Both the position numbers and the translations under genes were made by a program. Positions 18,314-27,356 of a stretch of 64,000 bases of DNA are shown piece by piece (the first letter of the stretch is position 1; each line of letters starts with the position of its first letter). The notes beneath the pieces are model-generated. The model did no database searches, was not told the DNA's origin, and worked only from the letters and a program-made list of their open reading frames with translations. The DNA is from Chryseobacterium sp. G0186. Its GTDB lineage: Bacteria > Bacteroidota > Bacteroidia > Flavobacteriales > Weeksellaceae. The stretch lies in assembly GCF_003815675.1 (NCBI RefSeq), contig NZ_CP033918.1, forward strand, positions 1,860,001 through 1,924,000, written 5' to 3'.

Positions 18314-19345
18314 TTATTTACTTTTTTCGAGCATAAAACTAAATTTCGTTCCTTCGAGATACACACTTTCCACGGTAATATTTTCGTTATGTGCTTCAAG
18401 GATATGTTTTACAATGGCTAAGCCAAGTCCTGAACCGCCCTCTCTTCTGCTTCTGCTGGTTTCTACGCGATAAAATCGTTCAAAGATTCTTGGAAGAATT
18501 TCAGACTTGATTCCCATTCCGTTATCTATCACTTCGATCAAAACCTTATTTTTCAGGACACTGGTCTTCACTACCACTTTCGCTTCCTGTCTATTGGCAT
18601 AATGGATGGCATTTGAAATAAGATTAATAAAAACCTGGGAGATCTTCTGTTTATCGGCTTCCACAAAAATCTGCGGATGAAGGGTCTGGATCTGTAAAGT
18701 GGTATTATGCTTCTCGGCTTCAAATTCAAGAAGGTCAAAAATTTCTTTAATCAGAAGATTGACATCAAATTTTGAAACGGTAAGATTAATTTCTCCTGCT
18801 TCAAGCCTGTTGATCATATCAAGGTCCGTAACAATAGCAATAAGCCTTTCAACAGATATGTCTATTCTTTCAAGGTATTTATCACGGATGGTAAGATTAT
18901 CCACACCTCCGTCCCTTAAGGTTTCTACATACCCCTGAATAGAAAACAATGGGGTTTTAAGTTCATGGGAAACATTTCCGATGTATTCTTTTCGGTAGCT
19001 TTCCATTTCCTTCATCATATCAATTTCCGTTGCTTTTTGCTGATTAAGGTCTGAAAATCGTTCTCCCAATTCCTTGATGGTAATATTCTCATCATGATCA
19101 TGAACAATTTCCTCAGGAAGAAATCCCGAAAGTCCTTTCACCTGTTTTCTGCTGTAATAATTGAAAAGAAGCTCCAACACGACACAGTTGATAATAAAAA
19201 TCAATACAATACAGATAAAAAGCCCCGTTTTAAACAGAGGGGTTTCGTAATAGATATCTTTAAGTGAATCGAAAACGACCACCAAAAAGAGCATTACCAA
19301 CGTCAAAAGACTGGAGGCAACAAGAGTAAGTCTGTAAAATTTCAA
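18314..19345 (-). CDS. Sensor histidine kinase, PhoR-like
   Basis: The 343-residue protein has two membrane spans (about 7-25 and 40-62) with only a short loop between, a linker, a HisKA domain with His127 in YIGNVSHELKTPL, and an ATPase domain with N box (NLISNAIHYA), G1 (DNGMGI), F box (FERFYRVETSRSR) and G2 (GGSGLGLAIVKH). It should phosphorylate the response regulator encoded 48 bp upstream in the same operon. The tiny sensing loop suggests it reads membrane state or a partner protein, as PhoR does. The phosphate role is inferred from similarity only. Confidence 0.9.
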   Translation of the reverse strand: MKFYRLTLVASSLLTLVMLFLVVVFDSLKDIYYETPLFKTGLFICIVLIFIINCVVLELLFNYYSRKQVKGLSGFLPEEIVHDHDENITIKELGERFSDLNQQKATEIDMMKEMESYRKEYIGNVSHELKTPLFSIQGYVETLRDGGVDNLTIRDKYLERIDISVERLIAIVTDLDMINRLEAGEINLTVSKFDVNLLIKEIFDLLEFEAEKHNTTLQIQTLHPQIFVEADKQKISQVFINLISNAIHYANRQEAKVVVKTSVLKNKVLIEVIDNGMGIKSEILPRIFERFYRVETSRSRREGGSGLGLAIVKHILEAHNENITVESVYLEGTKFSFMLEKSK

Positions 19346-19393
19346 TTTTACAAAGTTTTAATGATTGAACGTAAAGTTAAGATTTTTAAATGA

Positions 19394-20068
19394 TTAAACG
19401 ATCAGCTTATATCCAATTCCCTTTAAAGTCTGAATGGTATTGATTCCCAGCTTCTCTCTTAATCTTCTGATATGCACATCTATTGTTCTCTCTCCTACAA
19501 TAACATCATTACCCCAAACCTTTTCAAGAATTTCTTCTCTTTTGAAAACTTTTTCTGTATTGGAAGCCAAAAGGTAAAGAAGATCAAATTCTTTTTTGGG
19601 AAGAAGAAACTGCTGCCCGCTTTTGGAAACTCTAAAGTTATCCTTGTCTATCACAAGATCTCCGATCTCAATCATCTTTGCATTATCAGAAACCTGAGAG
19701 GTTAATTGTAATAATGCATTTACTTTGGAGATAAGGATCTTTGGTTTGATCAGTTTTACGACATAATCGTTGGCACCTGCCTGGAAGCCTGCCAATTGAG
19801 AAAACTCTTCACTTCTTGCGGAAAGGAAAACAATAAGTGTTTTTTGAAGTTCTTTCACTTTACGAAGTTCCTGACAAGTTTCAATACCATCTTTTTCAGG
19901 CATCATTACATCTAAGAGGATCAGATCGGGAATTATTTCTTTCGCTTTTTCTATCCCTTCGTTACCGTTGGTAGCGGTATAGATATCATACCCTTCTTTT
20001 TCCAAATTGTAAGACAGGATCTCTAAAATGTCCAGTTCATCGTCTATTAAAAGAATTTTTTTGCTCAT
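19394..20068 (-). CDS. OmpR/PhoB-family response regulator
   Basis: The 224-residue protein has a receiver domain (1-120) with acidic pocket Asp9/Asp10, phosphoacceptor Asp53 in LLDVMMPEKDG, Ser83 and Lys105, and a winged-helix DNA-binding domain (about 130-224) with VWGNDVIVGERTIDVHIRRL. The residue after the conserved Lys is Leu106 (AAA CTG) where nearly all receivers have proline. It is first in the operon with the histidine kinase and is divergent from the TonB receptor gene at 20384, which it may control. Confidence 0.92.
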   Translation of the reverse strand: MSKKILLIDDELDILEILSYNLEKEGYDIYTATNGNEGIEKAKEIIPDLILLDVMMPEKDGIETCQELRKVKELQKTLIVFLSARSEEFSQLAGFQAGANDYVVKLIKPKILISKVNALLQLTSQVSDNAKMIEIGDLVIDKDNFRVSKSGQQFLLPKKEFDLLYLLASNTEKVFKREEILEKVWGNDVIVGERTIDVHIRRLREKLGINTIQTLKGIGYKLIV

Positions 20069-20089
20069 CTTCTAGTTTAAGAATTCCCA

Positions 20090-20097
20090 CAAAAATA
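20090..20097 (-). promoter_or_regulatory. Possible -7 element of the response-regulator operon; divergent control region
   Basis: TATTTTTG on the minus strand lies 21 nt before the start at 20068; no clear -33 box was found. The 315-bp gap to the divergent TonB receptor gene is AT-rich. On the plus strand CTTATTTTGCCCC (20356-20368) lies near a receptor promoter position. No operator was recognised with confidence. Confidence 0.35.
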
Positions 20098-20383
20098 GCT
20101 ATTTTCCGCGGTGTTCCTTATTTATGTTATGTTAACTAATTATTAAAAAACACATCATCAATTTTAAATTAAAAAATCGACAACAAACACATGAAATAAA
20201 TGCGTATAAATCAAATATACAAAACTATTATTAAAATAAATAAAAAAAATACAATTAAAAAAACCGAAAATCAACAGCAAAAAGCTTTTATCATCTCTTA
20301 ATACAAACTTCACAATTAATTAAAATTCTCCTAAACTTTTACTGGAAACTTAGCCCTTATTTTGCCCCTGAAAAAGAAGTAAA

Positions 20384-23173
20384 ATGAAAAAACAACTCCA
20401 AAAGAGTATTACGCTACTTGCTTTGTTTTCTGCAGGCCTTGCTTTTGCACAGAGCCAGGTATTAGAAGGCAGGGTATTGGATGAGAAAGACAACACTCCT
20501 ATAGAGGGTGTAAAAGTAAAGGTGAATGATCAGGAAGTAACTACTGATATTGCCGGTTATTACTCAATCAATCTGTCACCTGGTGCCAACTATGTTATAA
20601 CGGTAAGCTCTAATGGATACAACAGAAAGGAAATAAGTGAAGTTATTGTAAAAAATGATGGTAACACTCACCTTGATATTGTTTTAGATAAACCATCTAC
20701 TAAGGAGAAAGAAATTGAGGGAGTTGTTATAAAATCAAATGCAAGAAAGGAAACCATAGCTTCTACCATCGGTTTACAGAAAAATTCCGGTGTAGTTTCT
20801 CAGGTTATTGGTGTTGAAGCTATTAAAAGAAGTCCGGACAGAAACACAGGAGAGGTTCTGAAGAGAGTTTCAGGGGTGAGTTTGTTCGACGGAAAATATA
20901 TTGTAGTAAGAGGTTTATCAGACCGTTACAATCAGGCCATGCTAAATGGTATTCAGTTATCCAGTACGGAACCTGACAGAAAGACGTTTTCTTTTGACCT
21001 TTTCCCTGCCAACGTTATTGAAACCCTGGTTATTAACAAAACATTTATTCCTGAATATACAGGTGAATGGGGAGGAGCATTGATCCAGGTAAATACTAAG
21101 GATATTCCTAATAAGAATTTCTTTAATGCACAGATAGGTGTAGGAGGAAACTCAATCACTATGGGACAGGAGTTCCATATGCAAAAGGGTGGAAAATGGG
21201 ACTTCTTAGGGATTGATGACGGATACAGAAAGCTTCCCACCAATCTTCCTGCAAAGAATGCCTTCAGTACATTTACTGAAGCTCAGAAAACAGAAGCAGG
21301 GAAAGGATATACCAAGAATTTCGGATATAACAGTGTAGGATATCCTGAAAATATAAGCTTACAGCTGGACGGAGGCTTCAATACCAAGCTTTTCGGAAAG
21401 GATTTAGGAGTAATTGCAGTATTAAACTACAGCAACAACAAAAGAAGAACTGAATCTACCAACCGTTTCTTTACCATCAACAACTCACTTGCTGATACCA
21501 ATTTTGATTATTTTACTGAAAAATACAGCAATGATGTCATCTTGGGTGGAATGTTAAATTTTACTTTAAAGCTTAACAACAATAATAAAATTTCCATCAA
21601 GAATATTATCACCAATAACTCGGTGAATCATATGTCTTTCAGATCCGGAAAAGACTTTGAATTTGATCCTATCAACGGAACGAATATCCTGGCAAGGGAA
21701 ATTGGATTTAAAAATACTACATTCTATAATTCAACTCTTACCGGTACCCACAAAATAGAAGCCCTAGGCGGATTTACTGTAAACTGGTACGGAAGCTTCG
21801 GGATCTTAGATCAATACATTCCATTGCTACAGCGTTTGCAATATAACCAGTATACGAATTTGGAAGGAAGTCCTTATTTGGCTTTGATCTCCAATGGTCT
21901 TTCTCAAAAATCAGGAAGTGTCTTCAATTCTACACTGAGCGATTATTTATACAATGCTGGTGGTGATATCTCTAAAACCTTTACTTTATTTGGACAAAAA
22001 CAAACCATTAAAGGTGGATATTTATTCCAGGTAAAAGACAGAATATACAATTCAAGACCATTCTCTGTAAGGCTTGAAAACTATAACCAGGGATTACTTT
22101 CCCAGCCTTTTGAAACCATCTTTAATCAGGAAAACTTTGGAACTGACGGCAGATTTACATTTGATGAAATTTCCGGAAATCAGTACAGATATATTGCCAA
22201 CACGATTCTTAATGCAGGATACTTACAGTTTGACAACAACTTTACGCCTTGGTTAAGAGCCGTTTGGGGATTAAGGGTTGAAAACTTTGACCAGTTAGTA
22301 GGAAGTACAAAGAGAAGTGATGACCGTTTTGTAAACACCCGTGTAACAGACTTCTTACCTGCTGTGAACTTAACATTTAAGGTAAATCCTAAGATGAATG
22401 TACGTCTTGCCGGTTCACAAACTGTTGTAAGACCTGAGTTTAGAGAGGTTTCTCCTTTGGCTTATTATGACTTTGACTTGGGAGCTACTGTTATTGGTAA
22501 CAAAAATATTGAAAGAACGAAAATTACCAGTGCGGATCTTCGTTGGGAATATTACCCAAGAAATGGTGAGATTTTCTCTGTGGCAGGTTTCTATAAAAAC
22601 TTCAAAAAACCGATTGAGCTATACTTCAACCAATCAGGGGTAGGAACGAGTAATACATTCAACTACCTTAACGTAGATAAGGCTGATGCCTATGGTATAG
22701 AGGTTGAATTCAGAAAAAAACTTGACTTCATTTCTGCACTTAGAAACTTCACATTGGGTGGAAACGCTTCCAGAATCTGGAACAGAGTAACGGATGAGAC
22801 GACAAACATTGACAGACCAATGCAGGGACAGTCTCCTTACACCATCAACGCAAGCCTTCAGTATGATACTGAAAAATCCGGATGGTCTTCTACTGTACTT
22901 TTCAACATGATCGGAAGAAGAATTCTTTATGTAGGAAATGATCAGGTTCCACCAATCTGGGAAGCTCCAAGACCTCTTTTAGACTTCCAGATTTCTAAAA
23001 AAATATGGAAAGACAAGGGAGAGCTAAAACTGAATGTTGCAGACATCCTGAACCGTCGCGCTAAATTCTACCATGACCTTAATGACAACGGTAAATATGA
23101 CAAAACTGATGCTCTTGCCATAGAAAGATTAACAGGTACCAATATCAGCTTAACACTGGGGTACAAATTTTAA
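20384..23173 (+). CDS. TonB-dependent receptor with N-terminal carboxypeptidase-regulatory-like domain
   Basis: The 929-residue outer-membrane receptor has a signal peptide ending LAFAQ, a carboxypeptidase-regulatory-like beta domain (about 26-95), a plug (about 125-240, with VVRGLSDRYNQAMLNG) and a barrel ending in LTLGYKF. It is not of the SusC type. The next gene, 46 bp downstream, encodes a surface lipoprotein, so the two probably form a receptor/ligand-capture pair. The divergent two-component genes suggest regulation by them, possibly in phosphate limitation; that link is inference from gene order. Confidence 0.92.
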   Translation: MKKQLQKSITLLALFSAGLAFAQSQVLEGRVLDEKDNTPIEGVKVKVNDQEVTTDIAGYYSINLSPGANYVITVSSNGYNRKEISEVIVKNDGNTHLDIVLDKPSTKEKEIEGVVIKSNARKETIASTIGLQKNSGVVSQVIGVEAIKRSPDRNTGEVLKRVSGVSLFDGKYIVVRGLSDRYNQAMLNGIQLSSTEPDRKTFSFDLFPANVIETLVINKTFIPEYTGEWGGALIQVNTKDIPNKNFFNAQIGVGGNSITMGQEFHMQKGGKWDFLGIDDGYRKLPTNLPAKNAFSTFTEAQKTEAGKGYTKNFGYNSVGYPENISLQLDGGFNTKLFGKDLGVIAVLNYSNNKRRTESTNRFFTINNSLADTNFDYFTEKYSNDVILGGMLNFTLKLNNNNKISIKNIITNNSVNHMSFRSGKDFEFDPINGTNILAREIGFKNTTFYNSTLTGTHKIEALGGFTVNWYGSFGILDQYIPLLQRLQYNQYTNLEGSPYLALISNGLSQKSGSVFNSTLSDYLYNAGGDISKTFTLFGQKQTIKGGYLFQVKDRIYNSRPFSVRLENYNQGLLSQPFETIFNQENFGTDGRFTFDEISGNQYRYIANTILNAGYLQFDNNFTPWLRAVWGLRVENFDQLVGSTKRSDDRFVNTRVTDFLPAVNLTFKVNPKMNVRLAGSQTVVRPEFREVSPLAYYDFDLGATVIGNKNIERTKITSADLRWEYYPRNGEIFSVAGFYKNFKKPIELYFNQSGVGTSNTFNYLNVDKADAYGIEVEFRKKLDFISALRNFTLGGNASRIWNRVTDETTNIDRPMQGQSPYTINASLQYDTEKSGWSSTVLFNMIGRRILYVGNDQVPPIWEAPRPLLDFQISKKIWKDKGELKLNVADILNRRAKFYHDLNDNGKYDKTDALAIERLTGTNISLTLGYKF

Positions 23174-23219
23174 TATATCCAATACATAATCTAATAAAAA
23201 TAATTTAATTCTTTATAAC

Positions 23220-24629
23220 ATGAAAAAGTTCGTTTTATATTCTTTAATGCTTGGCGCTTTAGTATCTACTACCGCTTGTAGAAATATAGAAGAAGATGGA
23301 CCTACCATCGTTCAAGGTGGAGGTAACGGAAACGGAGAAACTGAAAACCTTATTCTTTCAGGAAAAATCACATCAAATCTTACCCTTAAAGCTAATAAAA
23401 TCTATAAGCTAAGAGGACTAGTATATGTAACTAACGGAGCTGTTTTAACGATCGAACCAGGTACAAAAATTGTAGGTGAGGCGGATAAAAACGGAGCTTT
23501 AATTATTACCAAGGGAAGTAAAATAATGGCAGAAGGTACTGCTTCTAACCCTATTATCTTCACTTCAGAGAAACCAAGTCCAAAAAGAGGAGACTGGGCA
23601 GGTGTTGTAATTTTAGGAAATGCTCCTACTAATGCATCTTTCGGAGGTGTAAACGGAGTTGGAGAAATTGAAGGAGGAATCAACAACTCTGAAGGTCTTG
23701 GACTTTATGGTGGAACTAACGCTGCTGATAACAGTGGTATCTTAAAATATGTAAGAATTGAATATGCAGGATATGCTTTCTTACCGGACAAAGAGGTTAA
23801 CGGACTTACGTTCGGAGGTGTAGGTAACGGAACTACTGTAGATTACGTAGAAGTTGCTTATGCAAATGATGACAGTTTTGAATGGTTCGGAGGAACGGTA
23901 AACTGTTCTCACCTTATTTCTTACAAAGGTCTTGATGATGATTTCGATACTGATAACGGATATTCCGGAAATGTTCAGTTCGGTATTGCTGTAAGAGATC
24001 CTCAGGTAGCTGACGTTTCGGGTTCTAACGCATTTGAATCTGATAATGATGCTAACGGTTCTCCTCTAACGCCTCAATCATCTGCTACATTCTCTAATAT
24101 GACGATCATTGGGCCAATTAATTCTGCTGCTCCAGGATCAATCAACTCATTATTCCAGAATGCATTACAGATCAGAAGAAATTCATCTATTTCAGTATTC
24201 AACTCTGTCTTCACAGGATTCCCGGTTGGTTTATTTATTGATGCTACTAAAGGAACTCCAACAGATCTTAATATTACAGGTAATAAACTATTCTTTGAAA
24301 ACAATATCTTGGCAGGAAATACAACTTCTTTAAAATTCGGAGTTTCTACTTCTTCTCCAACAAGCTATACATTAAACGATCTTACCACTTGGTTTAATGC
24401 TAAAGGAAATACCATCCTTGCTTCTACAGCTGATGTAAAACTTGCTGGTGCATGGGCTCCTGCAGGAACTACACCAAACTTTACCCCAGCTGCAGGTTCT
24501 CCGCTATTAACAGGAGGATCATTTACTAATCCTAAAGTGGCTACATGGTTTACACAGGTAACGTATAGAGGTGCTGTAAAAGATGCTTCTGATACTTGGT
24601 ATGCTGGATGGACCAACTTCAATTTATAG
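23220..24629 (+). CDS. Surface lipoprotein with right-handed beta-helix-like repeats, partner of the TonB receptor
   Basis: The 469-residue protein has a lipoprotein signal peptide (TTAC, Cys20), a Gly/Asn-rich linker, and then repeated strands such as GAVLTIEPGTKIVG, GALIITKGSKIMAEG and NPIIFTSEKPSPKRGDWAG, which look like parallel beta-helix turns. It contains aspartate-rich segments (GLDDDFDTDNGY, ESDNDANG) that could bind calcium. It follows the TonB receptor gene directly and is closed by a strong terminator. Such pairs occur widely in Flavobacteriia; the ligand is unknown. Confidence 0.8.
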   Translation: MKKFVLYSLMLGALVSTTACRNIEEDGPTIVQGGGNGNGETENLILSGKITSNLTLKANKIYKLRGLVYVTNGAVLTIEPGTKIVGEADKNGALIITKGSKIMAEGTASNPIIFTSEKPSPKRGDWAGVVILGNAPTNASFGGVNGVGEIEGGINNSEGLGLYGGTNAADNSGILKYVRIEYAGYAFLPDKEVNGLTFGGVGNGTTVDYVEVAYANDDSFEWFGGTVNCSHLISYKGLDDDFDTDNGYSGNVQFGIAVRDPQVADVSGSNAFESDNDANGSPLTPQSSATFSNMTIIGPINSAAPGSINSLFQNALQIRRNSSISVFNSVFTGFPVGLFIDATKGTPTDLNITGNKLFFENNILAGNTTSLKFGVSTSSPTSYTLNDLTTWFNAKGNTILASTADVKLAGAWAPAGTTPNFTPAAGSPLLTGGSFTNPKVATWFTQVTYRGAVKDASDTWYAGWTNFNL

Positions 24630-24660
24630 AACAATATAGTAGTTAGATTTTATTTCAATA

Positions 24661-24696
24661 AAAAGCCTTCGGAAAAATTTTCCGAAGGCTTTTTTT
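24661..24696 (+). terminator. Terminator of the receptor/lipoprotein operon
   Basis: AAAAGCCTTCGGAAAA pairs perfectly with TTTTCCGAAGGCTTTT and is followed by T residues, 31 bp past the stop at 24629. Confidence 0.9.
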
Positions 24697-24826
24697 AGAG
24701 TTATTTTATAAAATGGCAGATTGTAACTGTTTTTAATATTACAGGATGTTAACATTCAAAATCCAAATCATTTCTCTGTAACATAAAAATGATCAATTCC
24801 TCGCTACATTTATCTTTAAAAAATTA

Positions 24827-24880
24827 GGCTTTGGCTAAATCCCGATAAATTTGTTCTATTGTTTTGAGCGGGCTAAATGA
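24827..24880. repeat. Degenerate REP-type repeat copy
   Basis: GGCTTTGGCTAAATCCCG, an A/T-rich spacer with TTCTATTGTTTTGA, and GCGGGCTAAAT match the layout of the REP modules near 60 kb but both palindromes have decayed. The rest of the 360-bp gap (24630-24991) holds the two terminators and no gene. Confidence 0.55.
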
Positions 24881-24923
24881 TGAAAAATATTGAAACCTTA
24901 TAAATTGATACTCTACACAATAA

Positions 24924-24951
24924 AAAGCCATCGAAAAACTCCGATGGCTAA
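24924..24951 (-). terminator. Terminator of the cytoplasmic amidohydrolase gene
   Basis: AGCCATCG/CGATGGCT stem; on the minus strand followed by TTTTTA. It lies 41 bp past the stop codon at 24992. Confidence 0.75.
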
Positions 24952-24991
24952 TACAAAAAACAAGTGTATAAAAAATATATATACATTAAAA

Positions 24992-26230
24992 TTAATGTCT
25001 CCAAAACAGATTCCCGTCATGCATCAGGGCTTCTATTGTAGAGATTCTGGAAACAGCTTCTGCAGAGCATGAGGCATCCGTAAGAACAATTGCAGCCTCA
25101 TCACCGGCTTTAGGCCATTGTTGATTCCCTTTTCCATCCAATGGAAGAATACTCTGAGTAGCAAATTCTAATGCTCTGGAAAGGGCAAACTCGGTAGCAT
25201 ATCCGTACAGTTCCGCAATAAGGTTTGCTTTCTGCAGCATATTTCCGGATCCGAATGTACTCCAGTAATCCTGAACGTTATCATTTCCAATCAGGACCTT
25301 TACTCCATATTTTTTCAGCGTTGGAATCGGCATTATGGTTCCTTTAAAAGGCACGGAAGAGGCAATTCCTACTTTTCCTATTGCCAACCTTACTGCAATC
25401 TGTTCAGCTTCTTTTTGTGAAAGATGAGCCAGGGCAAAGGCATGACTTACAAAAACTTTTCCTTGGAGTACCGGATTTTCAATGGCTTTATCAATCAGGT
25501 AATTGATTGTTTTCATCCCTGACTCTCCTGCTTCATGCAGGTGAATATCTATTCCTTTATGATGATCCAAAGCCAATTGAACCGTAAAGTCCATTACTTT
25601 TTCTATGCTTCCGTCAATACTCAAAGGATCTAATCCTCCGATAAATCCTACGCTTTTCAACTTAGCCGCTTCCTTCATTAAAGGAGCTGATGCTGTGTAG
25701 TATACTCCATGCTGTGGAAAGGCGACTAATTCCGCCTTAAAAGAATCTTTTTTATTTTGGAGTGCCTGTTCCAAATGCTCAAGAGATTGTAATCCTGAGG
25801 TAGGATCAATATTAAAATGAGTTCTCGCAAAATGGGTACCGTAATGCTGTTGCAGGCTGATAAGCTGTTCTGCTCTTCCAACTGATGTCTTTAGCAGCTC
25901 AGGGATAATTTCCTGCTCATAGGCAATCATGTCCTTTACCGTTCTTCTTTTTGGGGAAAGAGCCTGCCATGGAAGACCATATAATGTTTTATCCAAATGG
26001 ATGTGCATATCTCTAAAAGCAGGCAGCATCAGGTAACCTTTGGCATCTATAGCATCCGAAGACGGATCATTTACCTTTATCGTTTTGATTTCACCCTCTT
26101 CAATTTCAATACTGAAAAGGGCTGTTTTTGTTCCGATTACCTCTTCATTTTCATAGTCAAAACCTGTTTCCAGGCGGACATTTTTCAGGGAATATTTTCC
26201 TTTTGCAGTTAATTGATAGGGAAATTGCAT
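24992..26230 (-). CDS. Cytosine-deaminase-like amidohydrolase (cytoplasmic paralogue)
   Basis: The 412-residue metal-dependent hydrolase of the CodA/cytosine deaminase group has the metal ligands in DMHIHLDK, the HLHEAGESG segment (metal His and catalytic Glu), SHAFAL, and the catalytic Asp in GNDN. It has no signal peptide. The family hydrolyses the amino or ring bond of cytosine-like or isoguanine-like heterocycles; the true substrate is unknown. It is a close paralogue of the exported protein at 27357-28691, and the AraC gene between them probably controls one or both. Confidence 0.8.
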   Translation of the reverse strand: MQFPYQLTAKGKYSLKNVRLETGFDYENEEVIGTKTALFSIEIEEGEIKTIKVNDPSSDAIDAKGYLMLPAFRDMHIHLDKTLYGLPWQALSPKRRTVKDMIAYEQEIIPELLKTSVGRAEQLISLQQHYGTHFARTHFNIDPTSGLQSLEHLEQALQNKKDSFKAELVAFPQHGVYYTASAPLMKEAAKLKSVGFIGGLDPLSIDGSIEKVMDFTVQLALDHHKGIDIHLHEAGESGMKTINYLIDKAIENPVLQGKVFVSHAFALAHLSQKEAEQIAVRLAIGKVGIASSVPFKGTIMPIPTLKKYGVKVLIGNDNVQDYWSTFGSGNMLQKANLIAELYGYATEFALSRALEFATQSILPLDGKGNQQWPKAGDEAAIVLTDASCSAEAVSRISTIEALMHDGNLFWRH

Positions 26231-26257
26231 GATTTAATATTTTAACACTACAAAATT

Positions 26258-26284
26258 ACACTGGTTTCTATGTAAAACCGGTGT
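26258..26284 (-). terminator. Hairpin after the AraC-type regulator gene
   Basis: ACACTGGTTT and AAACCGGTGT pair (one mismatch) around a 7-nt loop; on the minus strand followed by AATTTTG. It lies 27 bp past the AraC stop and 27 bp before the amidohydrolase start, so it could also be a control hairpin of that gene. Confidence 0.5.
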
Positions 26285-26310
26285 ATCAATTATGTCTTGT
26301 CTTGTACAAA

Positions 26311-27156
26311 TTATTCCTTGAACTGAGACGGCGTCATCCCTGTCTGTGCTTTAAAGAACTTGGAAAAACTGGCATGGTCGTAGAAACCCAGATCATATAC
26401 AATATCTTTTACAGACATTTCCGAAACCTTTAAAAGACGCTTTGCTTCCAGTAAAATACGGTCCTGAATGAGTGATGAAGCTGAAGTATTCAGATTTTTC
26501 TTACAGACAATATTCAGATAATTGGCAGAAATATTCAGTTTATCGGCATAAAAGGAGACTGATCTTTCCGTTCTGAAATGTTCATCAATAAGGTGTAGAA
26601 ATTTTGAAATAATCGGGTTTGAGTTATAGACTTCAAAATCTTTAAAAGCCTTTTCCATAGACTTACTCACCAGCAAACCGATCAATTCGCTTCTTTTTTG
26701 AATTAATTCCCAACATGTATTTTCTCCACTCAATTCCTTTTGAATAGCCTGGAACTCGTATCGAAAAGTTTTAAAAACCTCCTCGGAAAGATTAATAACC
26801 GGATGATTCTGATAATAAGAAGCTGAAAAACGTAATGATGGCAGAAAGCTTTCAAACCAATCCCTGCTGATCATCAATTGGTACCCTATGGTCTCTTTTT
26901 CAATCACCCATTGATGAACCTGATCGGGAAAAACCAAATGAATCTGATGATCTCCTACCGTATATTCAATAAAATCTATGGTATGAGAGCCAACACCGTG
27001 CTCGAAAAGATTAATGATAAAAAAATCGTGTTTATGAGGATCATCAATGGAACGTGCTCCGTAGAGTTCATTAAATAACAAATTACAGCCCTTAAGCTGG
27101 TTCTCGCTAAACTCCTGAATCCCTAGAATGGGAAAATGATCTGTATGATAACTCAC
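26311..27156 (-). CDS. AraC-family transcriptional regulator
   Basis: With the GTG at 27156 as start the protein has 281 residues: an N-terminal cupin-like sensor domain (HFPILGIQEF, PHKHDFFIINLFEHG, VFPDQVHQW) and a C-terminal AraC double helix-turn-helix (SANYLNIVCKKNLNTSAS, then VKDIVYDLGFYDHASFSKFF and GMTPSQFKE). An in-frame GTG at 27216 lies inside the terminator hairpin of the upstream gene and is less likely. It sits between two amidohydrolase paralogues on the same strand and probably responds to their substrate; this is inference from context. Confidence 0.88.
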   Translation of the reverse strand: MSYHTDHFPILGIQEFSENQLKGCNLLFNELYGARSIDDPHKHDFFIINLFEHGVGSHTIDFIEYTVGDHQIHLVFPDQVHQWVIEKETIGYQLMISRDWFESFLPSLRFSASYYQNHPVINLSEEVFKTFRYEFQAIQKELSGENTCWELIQKRSELIGLLVSKSMEKAFKDFEVYNSNPIISKFLHLIDEHFRTERSVSFYADKLNISANYLNIVCKKNLNTSASSLIQDRILLEAKRLLKVSEMSVKDIVYDLGFYDHASFSKFFKAQTGMTPSQFKE

Positions 27157-27210
27157 GCTACCTGAATTTCTCTTAAAATTAATAAAATTTATGAGAGATA
27201 AAACTAAAAT

Positions 27211-27247
27211 AACCACAAAAGAAACAAACGTTGAAACTTCTGTGGTT
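27211..27247 (-). terminator. Terminator of the exported amidohydrolase gene
   Basis: AACCACA...TGTGGTT arms enclose partly paired AAG/CTTC; on the minus strand followed by ATTTTAGTTTT. It argues against the upstream GTG (27216) as the AraC start. Confidence 0.55.
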
Positions 27248-27308
27248 AAAACACCAACTCAATTATATATCTAAATTTACAAATAACTGATTATGAAAAC
27301 CTTTTAAA

Positions 27309-27337
27309 GGAATTATTGGATCAATCCAAATAATTTC
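27309..27337. promoter_or_regulatory. Imperfect inverted repeat between amidohydrolase and AraC genes
   Basis: GGAATTATTGGAT and ATCCAAATAATTTC form an imperfect palindrome 20 bp past the stop at 27357. It may be an extra terminator stem or an operator for the AraC protein; nothing in the sequence decides between them. Confidence 0.3.
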
Positions 27338-27356
27338 TTCATCCTAGAATAAGGAT

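Noticed and set aside
27157..27216. Upstream GTG start of the AraC gene
   Set aside because: It is located in the 3' arm of the hairpin 27211-27247 and adds a hydrophobic stretch not expected in an AraC cupin domain.
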